A DNA stretch of 64,000 nt from Halobiforma lacisalsi AJ5 (GTDB taxonomy: Archaea; Halobacteriota; Halobacteria; Halobacteriales; Natrialbaceae). The stretch is taken from the NCBI RefSeq assembly GCF_000226975.2, contig NZ_CP019285.1:62001-126000 (forward strand). The letters run 5' to 3'. Numbering within the stretch: the first letter of the stretch is position 1; each line of letters opens with the position of its first letter. The translations under genes and the position numbers were made by a program. Below the pieces are notes generated by a model that saw only the letters and a program-made list of their open reading frames with translations, was not told the DNA's origin and searched no databases. This document shows positions 17,273 to 26,624 of this stretch, piece after piece.

Positions 17273-17638
17273 TCAGGTCCGTGGTCGAACCGGCATCGCG
17301 GCCGCGTCGATCTCGATCTCGCCGTCGGCGCTGACCGTCACCTCGCAGTCGGCGAAGGTAAACGAGATCGACCCCATCGCGTCGCCGTCGTGGGTGTGCC
17401 AGTGCTCGACCAGCGAGTTGAGGGCGTCCGGATCGACCGCCGACGGCAGCGGCTCGAGTTCGTCCGGTTCGACGCCGCGGATCGATGCCACGGCAACGAG
17501 AACGGCTGTACTCACCGGCTCGTAATCCCCCTCCACGCACCAGATCCGATACGTACCGCTAGCGGAGTCGTAGTACACTGTCCGTCCGGTACTGTCGTCG
17601 AACGGAGTCAGCCGCTCTGTTGGGGGAGTTCCGGACAT
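17273..17638 (-). CDS. HalOD1 output-domain protein
   Basis: The 121-residue protein is made up mostly of a HalOD1 domain: VSTAVLVAVASIRGVEPDELEPL followed by DPDALNSLVEHW and a strand-rich tail SISFTFADCEVTVSADGEIEI. HalOD1 is found in haloarchaea alone or at the end of signalling proteins, and its biochemical role is unknown. I use the ATG at 17638 rather than the GTG at 17665. A 6-bp inverted repeat AAGTGT/ACACTT (17652-17667) lies just upstream, over the probable TATA/start region, and could be an operator. Another HalOD1 protein is at 29141-29851. Confidence 0.8.
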   Translation of the reverse strand: MSGTPPTERLTPFDDSTGRTVYYDSASGTYRIWCVEGDYEPVSTAVLVAVASIRGVEPDELEPLPSAVDPDALNSLVEHWHTHDGDAMGSISFTFADCEVTVSADGEIEIDAAAMPVRPRT

Positions 17639-17763
17639 ATAATCGAAGGGAAAGTGTGTCAACACTTAACACTACTGGCCGATCCGCTCGTCGGGGAGGA
17701 GACACCGTCGCCGAAAAATACGAGAATCGAACGGGACGACCGTCTTGAGCGGCCGTGGTCGCG

Positions 17764-19341
17764 TTATTCGGCCGCGATGACGTCGTCGATGCGGGCGATC
17801 ATCGTCGCCGCCTCGGTCGCGCTCTCGACGGCTTCGCGCTTGACGTCGGCGGGGTCGACGACGCCGTGTTCGAACGGATCGGCGATCGTGACCTCTTCGC
17901 CGTCGGTGACCAGGCCGGCACGGCCCTCGGACTCGTGGGCGGCACGGAGATCCACGAGCGAGTCGATGGGGTCGCGGCCGGTGTTGGCCGCCAGCGTGCG
18001 CGGGACGACGTCGATGGCGTCCGCGAAGGCGTCGACGGCCAGCTGCTTGCGGCCCTCGATGCCTGCGGCTTCCTGTCGGACCTTGTCCGCGATGGCGATC
18101 TCGGTCGCGCCGGCGCCGGGGACGACCTCGCCGGACTCGAGTGCCGTCGCGGCGACGTCGAGCGCGTCGCCGATGGCGCGCTCGAGTTCGTCGACGACGT
18201 GTTCGGTACCGCCGCGGACGAAGACGGTGACGGCCTCGGCGGCCGCGCCGCCCTCGACGAACGCGAGGTCGTCGTCGCCGAAGTTCTCGGAGCGGACGCG
18301 GTCGGCCTCGCCGAAGTCTGCCGTCTCGAGGTCGTCGAGGTCGCCGACGCGGCGGGCGCCGGTCGCGGAGGCGATGTCGGCGGCGTCGCTGCTGCCGATG
18401 TCGTCGAACAGGAGGACGCCTTCCTTGGCGAGCGCGGAGGCGACGCGGTCGGCGACGTCGTCGGTGGTGAAGACGACGTCAGCGCCGCTCTCGGCGATGG
18501 TCTCGGCGTAGCCGCGGAGTTCGCTTTCCTCGGCGTCGATGGCGGCGTTGAGCTGGTCGATGGAGTCGATGGCGTACTCGGCGTCGACCTCGCCGGTACG
18601 GACGTCGAGTTCGACGTCGAGGATGGCGATCGAGGCGTCCTCGACCTCGTCGGGCATGCCGTCGTGGGCGGGGTCCTCGTCGACGACGATGCCGGGGACG
18701 AGTTCGGTTGCGTTCGAGGACGCGCCGATCTGGGTGTGGACGGTGACGTTGTCGCGGGCGACGCCGTCGTCGGTCTCGACGTGGCGGACGGCCTCGACGA
18801 CCGTCTCGGCCAGCGACTCGGCGGTCAGGCCGCCGGTGCCCTTGCCGGTCATGCTGGACTCGGCGACCTGCTTGAGGACGTCGTCGTCGACCTCGGCTTC
18901 CTGAACCTGCTCCGCGATCGCCTCGAGGGCGATCTCGGCGGCCTCGTGGTAGCCCTCGACGATCGTGGTCGCATGGACGTCCTGTTCGATGAGGTCCTCG
19001 GCCTCGCCGAGCAGGTTGCCAGCGATCACGGCCGCGGTCGTCGTGCCGTCACCGACTTCCTCCTCCTGGGAGTCGGCGACCTCGACGATCATCTGAGCCG
19101 CGGGGTGCTCGATGTCCATCTCCTCGAGGATGGTCGCCCCGTCGTTCGTGATGACGACCTCCCCGCCGGAGTCGACGAGCATCTTGTCCATGCCGCGGGG
19201 TCCGAGCGTCGTCCGTACCGACTCGGCGACCGCCTTGCCGGCCATAATGTTGGACGACTGGGCGTCCCGGCCCTGGGTTCGCTGGCTGTCCTCGCTCATG
19301 ATGAACATAGGCTGACCGCCCATGCGTCCCTGTTGTGCCAT
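17764..19341 (-). CDS. Thermosome subunit (group II chaperonin)
   Basis: The 525-residue protein is a group II chaperonin subunit. It begins [21 protein letters not shown] and has [21 protein letters not shown] near residue 38, [11 protein letters not shown], the catalytic [10 protein letters not shown] near residue 96, and GGGAxE-type ATP motifs ([10 protein letters not shown]) near residue 395. It forms eight-membered double rings that refold proteins in the cytoplasm. Unlike many haloarchaeal thermosomes it has no Gly-Met-rich C-terminal tail; it ends [10 protein letters not shown]. An upstream in-frame GTG at 19404 would add 21 residues not seen in the family, so I use the ATG at 19341. 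Which paralogue (thsA/B/C) it is cannot be decided here. Confidence 0.95.
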   Translation of the reverse strand: MAQQGRMGGQPMFIMSEDSQRTQGRDAQSSNIMAGKAVAESVRTTLGPRGMDKMLVDSGGEVVITNDGATILEEMDIEHPAAQMIVEVADSQEEEVGDGTTTAAVIAGNLLGEAEDLIEQDVHATTIVEGYHEAAEIALEAIAEQVQEAEVDDDVLKQVAESSMTGKGTGGLTAESLAETVVEAVRHVETDDGVARDNVTVHTQIGASSNATELVPGIVVDEDPAHDGMPDEVEDASIAILDVELDVRTGEVDAEYAIDSIDQLNAAIDAEESELRGYAETIAESGADVVFTTDDVADRVASALAKEGVLLFDDIGSSDAADIASATGARRVGDLDDLETADFGEADRVRSENFGDDDLAFVEGGAAAEAVTVFVRGGTEHVVDELERAIGDALDVAATALESGEVVPGAGATEIAIADKVRQEAAGIEGRKQLAVDAFADAIDVVPRTLAANTGRDPIDSLVDLRAAHESEGRAGLVTDGEEVTIADPFEHGVVDPADVKREAVESATEAATMIARIDDVIAAE

Positions 19342-19375
19342 AGTTGAATCCTCAGTAACTATGTCGTCAGCACTT

Positions 19376-19384
19376 CTATATAAG
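19376..19384 (-). promoter_or_regulatory. Thermosome TATA box
   Basis: CTTATATAG on the minus strand, about 38 bp before the thermosome ATG, is one of the clearest TATA boxes in the window and fits the high expression of this gene family. Confidence 0.7.
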
Positions 19385-19533
19385 CGTTTCCCTACCAGGG
19401 CCACGGCGTCTTGCGATTATCGTGCCAACCGTCGCCACACCGGGCCGATCGTCGACCGCCTCCATCGGGCCGGTCACAGGGCGTGAACGAAGTCGGTACC
19501 AAAATATGGATCGACGCGAAAGGGTGTCATGGG

Positions 19534-20403
19534 ATGCTGGAGCTGGAACACGGGTTTCGCGTCGTCGACGTCTACACCCGACTCACGCCGGACGAGGGGG
19601 ACGGAATGGCGGGACCGTGGGGTCGCACGATCACGAGCGATAGACTCGAGCGGGAGATGCATCAGGCGGGAATTACCCGGTCGGTCGTCTTTCCCCCGGC
19701 GAGGCCCGATACGAGCTACGTGGCCGCGAACAACGGCGTCGCGCGCCGCAGCGTCGATCGCCCCTTCGTCGCCTTCGCCCGGATCAACGGCACGCGACAC
19801 CCGGAACACACCGCCCGCGGCCGGCTGCGCAACGCAGTCAGTCGCCGCGAGGACCACCACACGACCCCCGACGACGTCGAGAAGTACGCCTACGACGACC
19901 GGTTCCATGGCTTCGTCCTCGACCCCACCGTCGACGACTACCCCGACGAAGACGTCCTCGCGACCCTCGAGGACGTCGGGCTCCCTGTAATCGTCCGCGG
20001 CGGTACCGACGCGCCGCCGGAGGCGCTCGCGGACGCCGTGCTCGGCCGCTCGTTCCCCGTCGTGGTCGCTCACTTCGGCGGCCACCCCCTGGATCGCTCG
20101 CTCATGCACGAGATGATCGACCTCCTCGAGGAGTACGACGACTGCTATCTCGAGACGAGCTTCGTCCGGTTCCGGGACACCCTGGAGCGGGCGATCCTGG
20201 AACACCCCGACCGCGTGCTGTTCGGCAGCGGCGCGCCGACCTGCCACCCGAACGTCGCGGTCATGGAGGCACTGACCCTCGACGTCTCCGAGGATATGTT
20301 CCGACGCGTGTTTTCGAAGAACGCCTGTCGCGTCATCGACGCGCTCGCGCCCGACGCCCGCCTCAACGGTCGCGGCCACGGCCACCGTCACGGCCGAAGC
20401 TAA
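19534..20403 (+). CDS. Amidohydrolase-family (TIM-barrel) protein
   Basis: The 289-residue protein resembles the amidohydrolase-2 (ACMSD/TatD-like) group. It has VVDVYTRLTP at the position of the usual metal-binding HxH strand, HGFVLDPTVDDYPDEDV, LPVIVRGG, PVVVAHFGGHPLD and a C-terminal RVLFGSGAPTCHP. The first strand lacks the two His of the HxH motif (VYTRL), so it may have lost one metal site or catalytic activity. The ATG at 19534 is about 30 bp after a TATA-like AAAATAT (19501-19507), consistent with a leaderless message. A His-rich tail (RGHGHRHGRS) ends the protein. The substrate is unknown. Confidence 0.72.
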   Translation: MLELEHGFRVVDVYTRLTPDEGDGMAGPWGRTITSDRLEREMHQAGITRSVVFPPARPDTSYVAANNGVARRSVDRPFVAFARINGTRHPEHTARGRLRNAVSRREDHHTTPDDVEKYAYDDRFHGFVLDPTVDDYPDEDVLATLEDVGLPVIVRGGTDAPPEALADAVLGRSFPVVVAHFGGHPLDRSLMHEMIDLLEEYDDCYLETSFVRFRDTLERAILEHPDRVLFGSGAPTCHPNVAVMEALTLDVSEDMFRRVFSKNACRVIDALAPDARLNGRGHGHRHGRS

Positions 20404-20473
20404 CTCGCGGCATCCGGTTCGCCCGCTGCAGCGAGTCTGTTCATTTATGGTACTCCCCCGATATCCGGTAGGT

Positions 20474-20602
20474 ATGGACGCGGACTCAGAATCTCCCCCT
20501 GCCCCCGCCCTCACCCTCACCCTCACTCTCGCCCCGGCGCCGAACCGCTCGAGTTCGTCGACCGACGGACGCCACGCCCCCGCCACGAACGATGGGGTAT
20601 AA
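20474..20602 (+). CDS. Possible 42-residue leaderless upstream ORF overlapping the DUF368 gene
   Basis: An ATG lies about 29 bp after a TATA-like TTTATGG, the spacing expected for a leaderless start. It opens a 42-codon frame (MDADSESPPAPALTLTLTLAP...) ending TAA. The stop lies 11 bases inside the DUF368 gene in a different frame, so ribosomes ending here could re-initiate on DUF368. The middle is a CCCTCA hexamer repeat giving Leu-Thr pairs. I do not recognise it; it may be a regulatory leader peptide rather than a functional protein. Confidence 0.4.
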   Translation: MDADSESPPAPALTLTLTLAPAPNRSSSSTDGRHAPATNDGV

Positions 20603-21554
20603 CCTCGAGAGCTGGGCCGTGGATCGGCTCGAACTGCTCCGTACCTACGCCTACGGGCTCTGTATGGGGACCGCGGACGCCCTCCCCGGGGTCTCCGGCG
20701 GCACCGTCGCCCTCCTGTTGGGCTTCTACGGCCGGCTCATCGCGGCCATCACGGCGCTGACACCCGGTCGCGCCCTCGACGTGCTTCGAGGCTACCGCCC
20801 CGCACGCCGCGACCGGGCGCGCGAGGCGCTGCTCGAGATGGACCTGCAGTTCCTCCTGCCGCTGGGCGTCGGCATGGCGACCGCGGTCGCGTTGATCGCC
20901 GGCAGCGTCTCCGCGCTCGCGGAGTCACATCCGGTCGCGCTCTTCGGGTTCTTCACGGGGCTGATCGCTGCGTCGGCGGTCGTCCTCTTCCGGAGTCTGC
21001 CGTTCTCGTCGGCGCAACACGCGGTCGCCGCCGCTACGGGGACCGCCGTCGCCGCCCTCGTCGCGAGCGGCGTGATCGAACTGCCGGGCAGCGGTGCGGT
21101 CCTGATCCTCCTCTCCGGTGCGCTTTCGGTCAGCGCAATGATACTACCGGGCATCTCCGGCTCACTGATCCTCATCCTGCTGGGACAGTACGTGTTCCTC
21201 TCCGGCGAGTTGACGGCGTTCCTGTCGTCGATCGGCTCGCTCGTCTCTGGCGCCGGAAGCCTCGAGGCCGTCCTCGAGCCCGGGACGACGGTAGTGCTTT
21301 TCCTCCTCGGCGGGTTCGTCGGACTCGTGACGATCGCCAGGGTCGTCCGCCGGGCGCTGGATCGACGCCGCGAGGTGACGCTGCTGTTCCTGGTCGGGCT
21401 CATCGCGGGCTCGGTGCCGGCACCGCTGCACAACATCGGCAAGACCCACGCCTGGACGGGCGATGTCGTCGCGCTCACGGTCGCGTGGGCCGTCGTCGGC
21501 GTCGTCGTCCTGTTCGGACTGGATCGGCTCGCGGGCGGGTTCGATCCGGAATAA
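20592..21554 (+). CDS. DUF368 membrane protein (PopT-type polyprenyl-phosphate transporter family)
   Basis: The 320-residue polytopic protein has the two signature loops of the family, ADALPGVSGGTVALLLGFYG near residue 30 and MILPGISGSLILILLGQY near residue 183, arranged as an internal inverted duplication with about eight membrane segments. In bacteria this family (PopT) recycles undecaprenyl phosphate across the membrane. In an archaeon the matching substrate would be dolichyl phosphate, the carrier for S-layer glycosylation; that is inference. A glycosyltransferase lies just downstream in convergent orientation. A small overlapping upstream ORF may affect its translation. Confidence 0.85.
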   Translation: MGYNLESWAVDRLELLRTYAYGLCMGTADALPGVSGGTVALLLGFYGRLIAAITALTPGRALDVLRGYRPARRDRAREALLEMDLQFLLPLGVGMATAVALIAGSVSALAESHPVALFGFFTGLIAASAVVLFRSLPFSSAQHAVAAATGTAVAALVASGVIELPGSGAVLILLSGALSVSAMILPGISGSLILILLGQYVFLSGELTAFLSSIGSLVSGAGSLEAVLEPGTTVVLFLLGGFVGLVTIARVVRRALDRRREVTLLFLVGLIAGSVPAPLHNIGKTHAWTGDVVALTVAWAVVGVVVLFGLDRLAGGFDPE

Positions 21555-21592
21555 CGGCTCGTCGACGGCTCAAAAACGAGGTCCGGGACGAG

Positions 21593-22498
21593 TTACCGTC
21601 GATCGTACACTCGAACCGCCCGATCGTGGCGCACCGACAATCCGTTCGGGTTCCGGCGGGCCGACCGGTCCGAGTAGCGGGCCCGAACCCCGTCGCGCAG
21701 CCCGACCGCGGCGTTGGTGACGACGTCCGTTCCGTTCGACAGCCAGTCCGTCGGCGTCGCATCGCCCGAAACGATCCCACGTACCGAAACCGCGCCGTCA
21801 CGGATCGCGCTGCCGACCGTCCGCGCGAACACCGTCGGACGCGGGCCGTAGTTCTTCGCCAGCCGGTACCCCAGCGCCCGGTAGGTAACTCCCCAGTCGG
21901 GTTCGGTCTTCCCGCCGTCGGTGCCGACCTCACGCCTGGCAGCCATCTCCATCGCCCAGTCGACGTCGAAGCCGAGCCGTGCGACCCTGTGGGCACAGTC
22001 CCGCGCCCCGTCGCCCTCGAGGTACTCGTCGAACCCGTCCAGCGCCTCGAGGACGGTCCGGTCGAACGCGACGTTGTCGCCGTCGAACAGGGTCACCTCC
22101 CGCCCGGCGACGGTCCGTGGCGCGCTTGGATCGCCGGCGTCGAACCGGTCTTCGCCGGTGATCGGGCCGGTGACGACGTCCGCGCCGTCGTGGATCGCAC
22201 GCTCGACGGCGGTGTACCAGCCCGGCTCGACGGCGTACTCGCCGCCGAGGAAGGCGACGACGTCACCCGTCGCGACGCTCAGGCCGGCGTTCCGGGAGAC
22301 GTTCGGGTTCCGTTCGGAGATTTCGACGAGAACGTCGACGTCCTCCCGGTCGCGAACCATTCCCGTGGTTCCGTCCGAGGACGGGCCGTTGACGACGACG
22401 ATTTCGGTCGAGGACGGCGTCGCGTCGTGGAGGGCGTCGAGACACGACAGCAACTGCTCTCGGTCGTTGAGCGTCGAGACGACTACCGAGAGCTCCAT
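21593..22498 (-). CDS. Family 2 glycosyltransferase
   Basis: The 301-residue protein begins MELSVVVSTLNDREQLLSCLDAL, the GT-A nucleotide-sugar-binding start. It continues with EIVVVNGPSSDGT and ERNPNVSRNAGLSVATGDVVAFLGGEY near residue 82. At the usual DxD position the sequence is FLGGEYAV, so the classic metal-binding Asp pair is missing; a later DGDN (near residue 142) might serve instead. It may act in S-layer or exopolysaccharide glycosylation on the cytoplasmic face. It is convergent with DUF368 and the 38-bp gap has no clear hairpin. Confidence 0.85.
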   Translation of the reverse strand: MELSVVVSTLNDREQLLSCLDALHDATPSSTEIVVVNGPSSDGTTGMVRDREDVDVLVEISERNPNVSRNAGLSVATGDVVAFLGGEYAVEPGWYTAVERAIHDGADVVTGPITGEDRFDAGDPSAPRTVAGREVTLFDGDNVAFDRTVLEALDGFDEYLEGDGARDCAHRVARLGFDVDWAMEMAARREVGTDGGKTEPDWGVTYRALGYRLAKNYGPRPTVFARTVGSAIRDGAVSVRGIVSGDATPTDWLSNGTDVVTNAAVGLRDGVRARYSDRSARRNPNGLSVRHDRAVRVYDRR

Positions 22499-22655
22499 AC
22501 GCCAGGGTACACACCCCGATACTAAAAATGGGACGGGAAGACGACCGACGATTCGGGCCTCGAGGGGGTCGAACGACGCGAGCGATCGCGTCGGATCGGC
22601 GTCGACTGGCTCGAACGACCCGTCCGGGTTCCGTCGTCCGTCGCGACGCCTGAGC

Positions 22656-23363
22656 TCACCGGAGTTCCGTATTCCAGTACGAAACCGAGGCGAAGTGATC
22701 GGTGATCGGGTGACCGCCGACCGCCTCGTCGAGTGCCCGGATCGGTGAGGCGAGCGCGTTGGGGATCGACCGGTAGAGCCCGTACGGCGCGAGGAAGTCG
22801 TCCTCGACGTCGACGAGCGTCAGGTTCGTCTTCGCAAGGAGTTCGCTGACCTCGCTTTTCGAGTAGAGTCGCGATCCCATCGGCAGCGCCCAGTTGTAGA
22901 CGCTGCGGGCGCTGAAGCGGTTGAACGTGTCGAAGACGATCTGGTCCCGGGAGACGCGACGCATCTCCCGCAGGAACGCCTCCGGATCGTCCGCGAGGTG
23001 GAAGAACCGCATCGCGATGACGGTGTCGAAGTGATCGTCCGGGAACGGCAGTCGCCCGGCGTCTCCCCGCAGGAACTCGAGGGTCCCGTCCGGATCCGCC
23101 TGCCGTGCTTTCGATCGTCCCTGCTGTAGCATCGCCGCCGAAATGTCGAGTCCGACGACGTCCGCACCTTGCTCGGCGAGCATCACTGTGAATCGCCCGG
23201 TACCACAGGCGATCTCGAGGACGCTCCGGTCCTCGACGGGCATGATGGCCTCGAGGACCGCCTCCTTCTCCCGGCGGTCGATCAGCTGACCGCCCTTGGA
23301 GAAGCGCTTGTCGTCGTACTCCTGGGCGACGTCGTCGGCCTGGTACCACTCCTGTCCTTTCAC
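22656..23363 (-). CDS. Class I SAM-dependent methyltransferase
   Basis: The 235-residue protein has the SAM-binding motif I VLEIACGTGRFTVMLAEQGADVVGLD near residue 48 and a post-motif AGRLPFPDDHFDTVIAMRFFHL, giving a typical Methyltransf_11 domain. The C-terminal region would choose the substrate and is not recognisable. Start is a GTG at 23363, supported by a TATA-like GTTTTATTCC (plus-strand 23389-23399) about 27 bp upstream, hence probably leaderless. Confidence 0.88.
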   Translation of the reverse strand: MKGQEWYQADDVAQEYDDKRFSKGGQLIDRREKEAVLEAIMPVEDRSVLEIACGTGRFTVMLAEQGADVVGLDISAAMLQQGRSKARQADPDGTLEFLRGDAGRLPFPDDHFDTVIAMRFFHLADDPEAFLREMRRVSRDQIVFDTFNRFSARSVYNWALPMGSRLYSKSEVSELLAKTNLTLVDVEDDFLAPYGLYRSIPNALASPIRALDEAVGGHPITDHFASVSYWNTELR

Positions 23364-23596
23364 ACTGGGCGCAACTACTGTAGCCGTGGAATAAAACGAT
23401 ACTGGAGTTAGTCGACCGACGATCGACCAACGGGAGTCGGCGACGCGAGTCCGCGCCGCCGTTCGGGCCCGGTTCAGCGGTTCGGACCCCGGTATTCGGA
23501 CTGTGTTAATACATCATTCCTACCCCTTATACAAACTGGATTATTCGTATCTACATATAGGGAAGGTTTACCAACGACGACTCCGCTCCGTGAGAC

Positions 23597-23878
23597 ATGA
23601 GCATGAGTACCACTGAGGACGGCGGCGGTGCGGCCGAAGCAACCCTCTCCGAGGAGGAGTACCGCGAGCGCCTTCGCGATCTCCCCCCGAGCGCCAAACT
23701 CGTCGCCAAGGTCCTCGAGACCGACTCCCCGCTCTCACAGGGCCAGCTCGCCGAGGAATCGCTGCTGCCGGACCGCACCGTCCGCTACGCGCTGAATCGC
23801 CTCGAGGATGTCGGCCTCGTCGGCTCCCGATACAGTTTCCGCGACGCGCGCAAGCAGGTCTACTTCCTGAAGCACTGA
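23597..23878 (+). CDS. Winged-helix (MarR-like) DNA-binding protein
   Basis: The 93-residue protein is a single winged-helix domain: LPPSAKLVAKVLETDSPLSQGQLAEESLLPDRTVRYALNRL-type helices at residues 28-72, then the wing VGSRYSFRDARKQVYFL. It is small for a MarR regulator and has no effector domain, so it may act as a dimeric repressor or a chromatin-like factor. A TATA-like CATATAG lies at 23553-23560, 30-40 bp before the ATG. No operator can be assigned. Confidence 0.8.
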   Translation: MSMSTTEDGGGAAEATLSEEEYRERLRDLPPSAKLVAKVLETDSPLSQGQLAEESLLPDRTVRYALNRLEDVGLVGSRYSFRDARKQVYFLKH

Positions 23879-23988
23879 GCCCCGACGGCCTGCGCCGGTG
23901 TGCTCTCCCGAGAGGCCCGACCACGGCCGGGCCCGGCTCGACGCGCCGGTACCCATATCCCCTTTGTGCCGCGCCCGTATCTCGACGT

Positions 23989-24786
23989 ATGGACGTCCGT
24001 CGTCGCAGTCTCCCGGCCGCGACCCGCGCGCCGACCGGCGAGACGAACGCCTACCTGCTGTCGCACGGCTCCGAGACTGCCCTCGTCGATCCCCCCGACG
24101 GCGACGCGGTCGCGGGCCTCCTCGAGGACCGGACGATCGATCACGTTCTGGTCACCCACACGCACCCGGACCACGTCGGCGGCGTCGAACGCTGCGGGGC
24201 GGAGACCGGCGCGACCGTCTGGGCGCGGGCCGGTCGGATCGACCGCTTTCGGGAAGCGACCGGCCGTGAGCCCGACCGAACGTTCCGGCCCGGAACGACG
24301 CTCCCGGTTGGCGACGACCGCGTGCGGGTACTCGACGCCCCCGGCCACGCCCCCGACCACGTCGCGTTCGAGGCCGGCCACGAGGGGCCGATACTCTGTG
24401 GCGACTGCGCCGTCCGCGAGGGCAGCGTCGTCGTCGGCGCGCCCGAGGGCGACATGCGCGCGTACGTGACCACCCTCCGTCGACTGTGGGCGATCGACCC
24501 GCCGACGCTGTACCCAGGCCACGGGCCGACGATCGATGCGCCACGGGAGACCCTCGAGCGCCTGCTCGAGCACCGGCTTCGGCGAGAGCGGCGGGTTCGG
24601 GACGCTGTTGCGGACGGGGCCAAGACGCTCGAGGAGGTCCTCGAGGGCGCCTACGAGAAGGACCTGACCGGCGTCCGCGACCTCGCGAGGGCGACCGTCC
24701 AGGCCCACCTGGAGAAACTCGCCGTCGAGGGGCGAGTCGACTGGGACGGCGAGCGGGCGCGCCCGGCCGGTCGCGCAAACGACTGA
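23989..24786 (+). CDS. MBL-fold metallo-hydrolase (LACTB2-like)
   Basis: The 265-residue protein has the metallo-beta-lactamase metal motif HTHPDHVGG near residue 57, then APGHAPDHVAFE, CGDCAV and YPGHGPTID, which together bind two zinc ions. A winged-helix-like C-terminal part (EEVLEGAYEKDLTGVRDLAR, VQAHLEKLAVEGRV) matches the LACTB2/endoribonuclease-like subgroup. It could be a hydrolase of thioesters or an RNase; sequence does not decide. The next gene follows after 29 bp on the same strand, so the two may be cotranscribed. Confidence 0.87.
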   Translation: MDVRRRSLPAATRAPTGETNAYLLSHGSETALVDPPDGDAVAGLLEDRTIDHVLVTHTHPDHVGGVERCGAETGATVWARAGRIDRFREATGREPDRTFRPGTTLPVGDDRVRVLDAPGHAPDHVAFEAGHEGPILCGDCAVREGSVVVGAPEGDMRAYVTTLRRLWAIDPPTLYPGHGPTIDAPRETLERLLEHRLRRERRVRDAVADGAKTLEEVLEGAYEKDLTGVRDLARATVQAHLEKLAVEGRVDWDGERARPAGRAND

Positions 24787-24815
24787 CTTTTCCCCGTCGG
24801 GGCGTAGGTACGGCC

Positions 24816-25541
24816 GTGCAATCGCTCGAGGAGGAACTCGAACGCGCCCGCGACCTCGCGGTCGACGAACTGGCCGACGCCATCGAGTCGATCGGCTTCG
24901 AGTGCACCCGCTGTGGCGCGTGTTGCACGGGCCACGGCGAGGACGAACACACGGCGACGGTGTTCCCGGACGAGGTGCGGGAACTGCAGGACGCCGAAGC
25001 CGACGCTGAACCCGACGCCAACGGCGACGACGCCAACGACGACGGCGACGGCGACAGCGACCCCGAGTGGCGCGACGTCGCCCGCCCGATGCCGTACGGC
25101 CTCGAGGAGGGCGACGCGGGCCTCGAGGGCGAGACCTTCGAGTGGGCGCTCCAGACCGACGGCTGCGGCGACTGCGTCTTCTACGAGGAAACCGACGGAA
25201 CTGGAGCCTGTACCGCCCACGATGATCGGCCGCTGATCTGCCGAACCTATCCGTTCAGCGTGGCGCTTGCCGGGACCAGCCAGCCCATGGGCGACGCGGT
25301 CGATGAAGAAGGGGTCGTCCGCGCCCACGAGTGCGAGGGGCTCGGCCGGGACATCTCGCGCGACGACGCCGAGGAACTCGCGGCGGCGCTGAAAGAACGG
25401 GCAGTCAGGGAACTCGAGGAGGCGATCGCCGTCCGGGACAACTACGCGCCCGCCGATCCGGCACCCGGAGAGGTCGTCGTCCACGACTCCGAGGGGGCGA
25501 AGGGGATCGACGGCCGCCCGCTCGAGGACCGGGGCGAGTAA
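24816..25541 (+). CDS. YkgJ-type cysteine-cluster (metal-binding) protein
   Basis: The 241-residue protein has the Cys-cluster signature ECTRCGACCTGHG near residue 29, then GCGDCVFYEE, GACTAHDDRPLICRTYPF. The eight or so cysteines and the CRTYPF ending match the zinc/iron-chelating CxxCxxCC family (YkgJ/Fli-B-like). An acidic low-complexity stretch (residues 60-80) interrupts the domain. The start is taken as GTG 24816, 29 bp after the MBL gene stop, where VQSLEEELERARDLAVDE begins a plausible N-terminal helix. Confidence 0.82.
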   Translation: MQSLEEELERARDLAVDELADAIESIGFECTRCGACCTGHGEDEHTATVFPDEVRELQDAEADAEPDANGDDANDDGDGDSDPEWRDVARPMPYGLEEGDAGLEGETFEWALQTDGCGDCVFYEETDGTGACTAHDDRPLICRTYPFSVALAGTSQPMGDAVDEEGVVRAHECEGLGRDISRDDAEELAAALKERAVRELEEAIAVRDNYAPADPAPGEVVVHDSEGAKGIDGRPLEDRGE

Positions 25542-25637
25542 CGAGGACGGGGCCAGTCGGGCCGATCACCCGTCGCACATCTCGTGTCTGACCACGAAAC
25601 CGGTAGGAAATTACCGTCTCCCTTCGAACGGGTCCGC

Positions 25638-26402
25638 ATGATACCCGACTGGGACGGCGTCACGCACGTCACGAAGGTCGATCCGGCCGAACCGTTACCG
25701 GACGACCTCGACGTCCTCGAGGGGACCGACCTGGTGATCGTCGGTGGGTCCGACGGCGTCACTGCCGGGAACACTCTGGAGACGATCCGGACGGTCGCGG
25801 ACGCCTTCCCCGATCTCCCGGTCTGGCAGGAGCCCTACAACGCCGAGCACGTCTCGAGCGAGACCCTCGAGGCGGCGGATCACCTGTCGGTGCCGGCCGT
25901 CTACAACGGCGACCGCGAGCACTTCGTCGGCAAGCACGTCGACCTGTTCACCGAGGTCGGACGCAAGCCCGAGGAGGTGCTCGGCACGAACGTCCCGCTG
26001 GTCGGCGACCTCATCGCGTCGAAGGGCCGCGAAGCAGTCGCCGAACTCGCCGCGGACCTGATCGGCGAGGGGTACGTCGTTCAGCACCTCGAGTCGGCCG
26101 CGGCCGAACGCGCCCGCGTCGAGACGACCTACACCCCGGACCAGGTCGCGGGCGCGGCGCTCGCGACCGAGTCGTTCTACGGGTTCCCGGTCTTCTACGT
26201 CGAGTACTCGGGAACCTACGGCGGGCCGGCGGACGTCGCGGCCGCAGCACCGTACCTCGAGGAGACGACCCTGCTGTACGGCGGCGGGATCGACAGCCGG
26301 GAGAAGGCGACCGAGATACTCGAGGCCGGCGCGGACGCGATCGTCGTCGGCGACTGTTTCCACGACGATCCGGAGACGTTCCGGGAGACGATCCCGGAGT
26401 AG
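25638..26402 (+). CDS. Geranylgeranylglyceryl-phosphate synthase family protein
   Basis: GGGP synthase makes the first ether bond of archaeal membrane lipids, joining geranylgeranyl-PP to sn-glycerol-1-phosphate. This 254-residue TIM-barrel protein shows HVTKVDPAE near residue 10, VIVGGSDGVT, VWQEPYN, FYVEYSGTYGGP near residue 185 and YGGGIDSREKATEILEAGADAIVVGD, the glycerol-phosphate-binding face. A GTG 18 codons upstream is in frame, but the family starts at the ATG chosen here. The substrate-specifying residues were not checked, so a heptaprenyl variant is possible. Confidence 0.9.
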   Translation: MIPDWDGVTHVTKVDPAEPLPDDLDVLEGTDLVIVGGSDGVTAGNTLETIRTVADAFPDLPVWQEPYNAEHVSSETLEAADHLSVPAVYNGDREHFVGKHVDLFTEVGRKPEEVLGTNVPLVGDLIASKGREAVAELAADLIGEGYVVQHLESAAAERARVETTYTPDQVAGAALATESFYGFPVFYVEYSGTYGGPADVAAAAPYLEETTLLYGGGIDSREKATEILEAGADAIVVGDCFHDDPETFRETIPE

Positions 26403-26624
26403 GGCAGTGTCGTCAGGCGGTGTGGCCGCCGCGGCCGGCCCGATAGTCGGTAGCCCGCGATCGACGGTCGTCGACGAAAACGGTCGGGAGTCGGATACGA
26501 CGCGCTTCCCGTTTCGCTCTCCGAGCGCAACATGGCGCGCTCGGCGGTTCGTTCGACGCTCGAGTGTACCCGGCCTCGAACGCGGCCCGCTGCCGCGCGA
26601 GATGCCGGGTGCGGGCGATCGGTT

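Noticed and set aside
17755-19347. A 530-codon plus-strand frame opposite the thermosome gene
   Set aside because: Composition is Val/Asp/Gly repeats produced by the antisense of an acidic gene.
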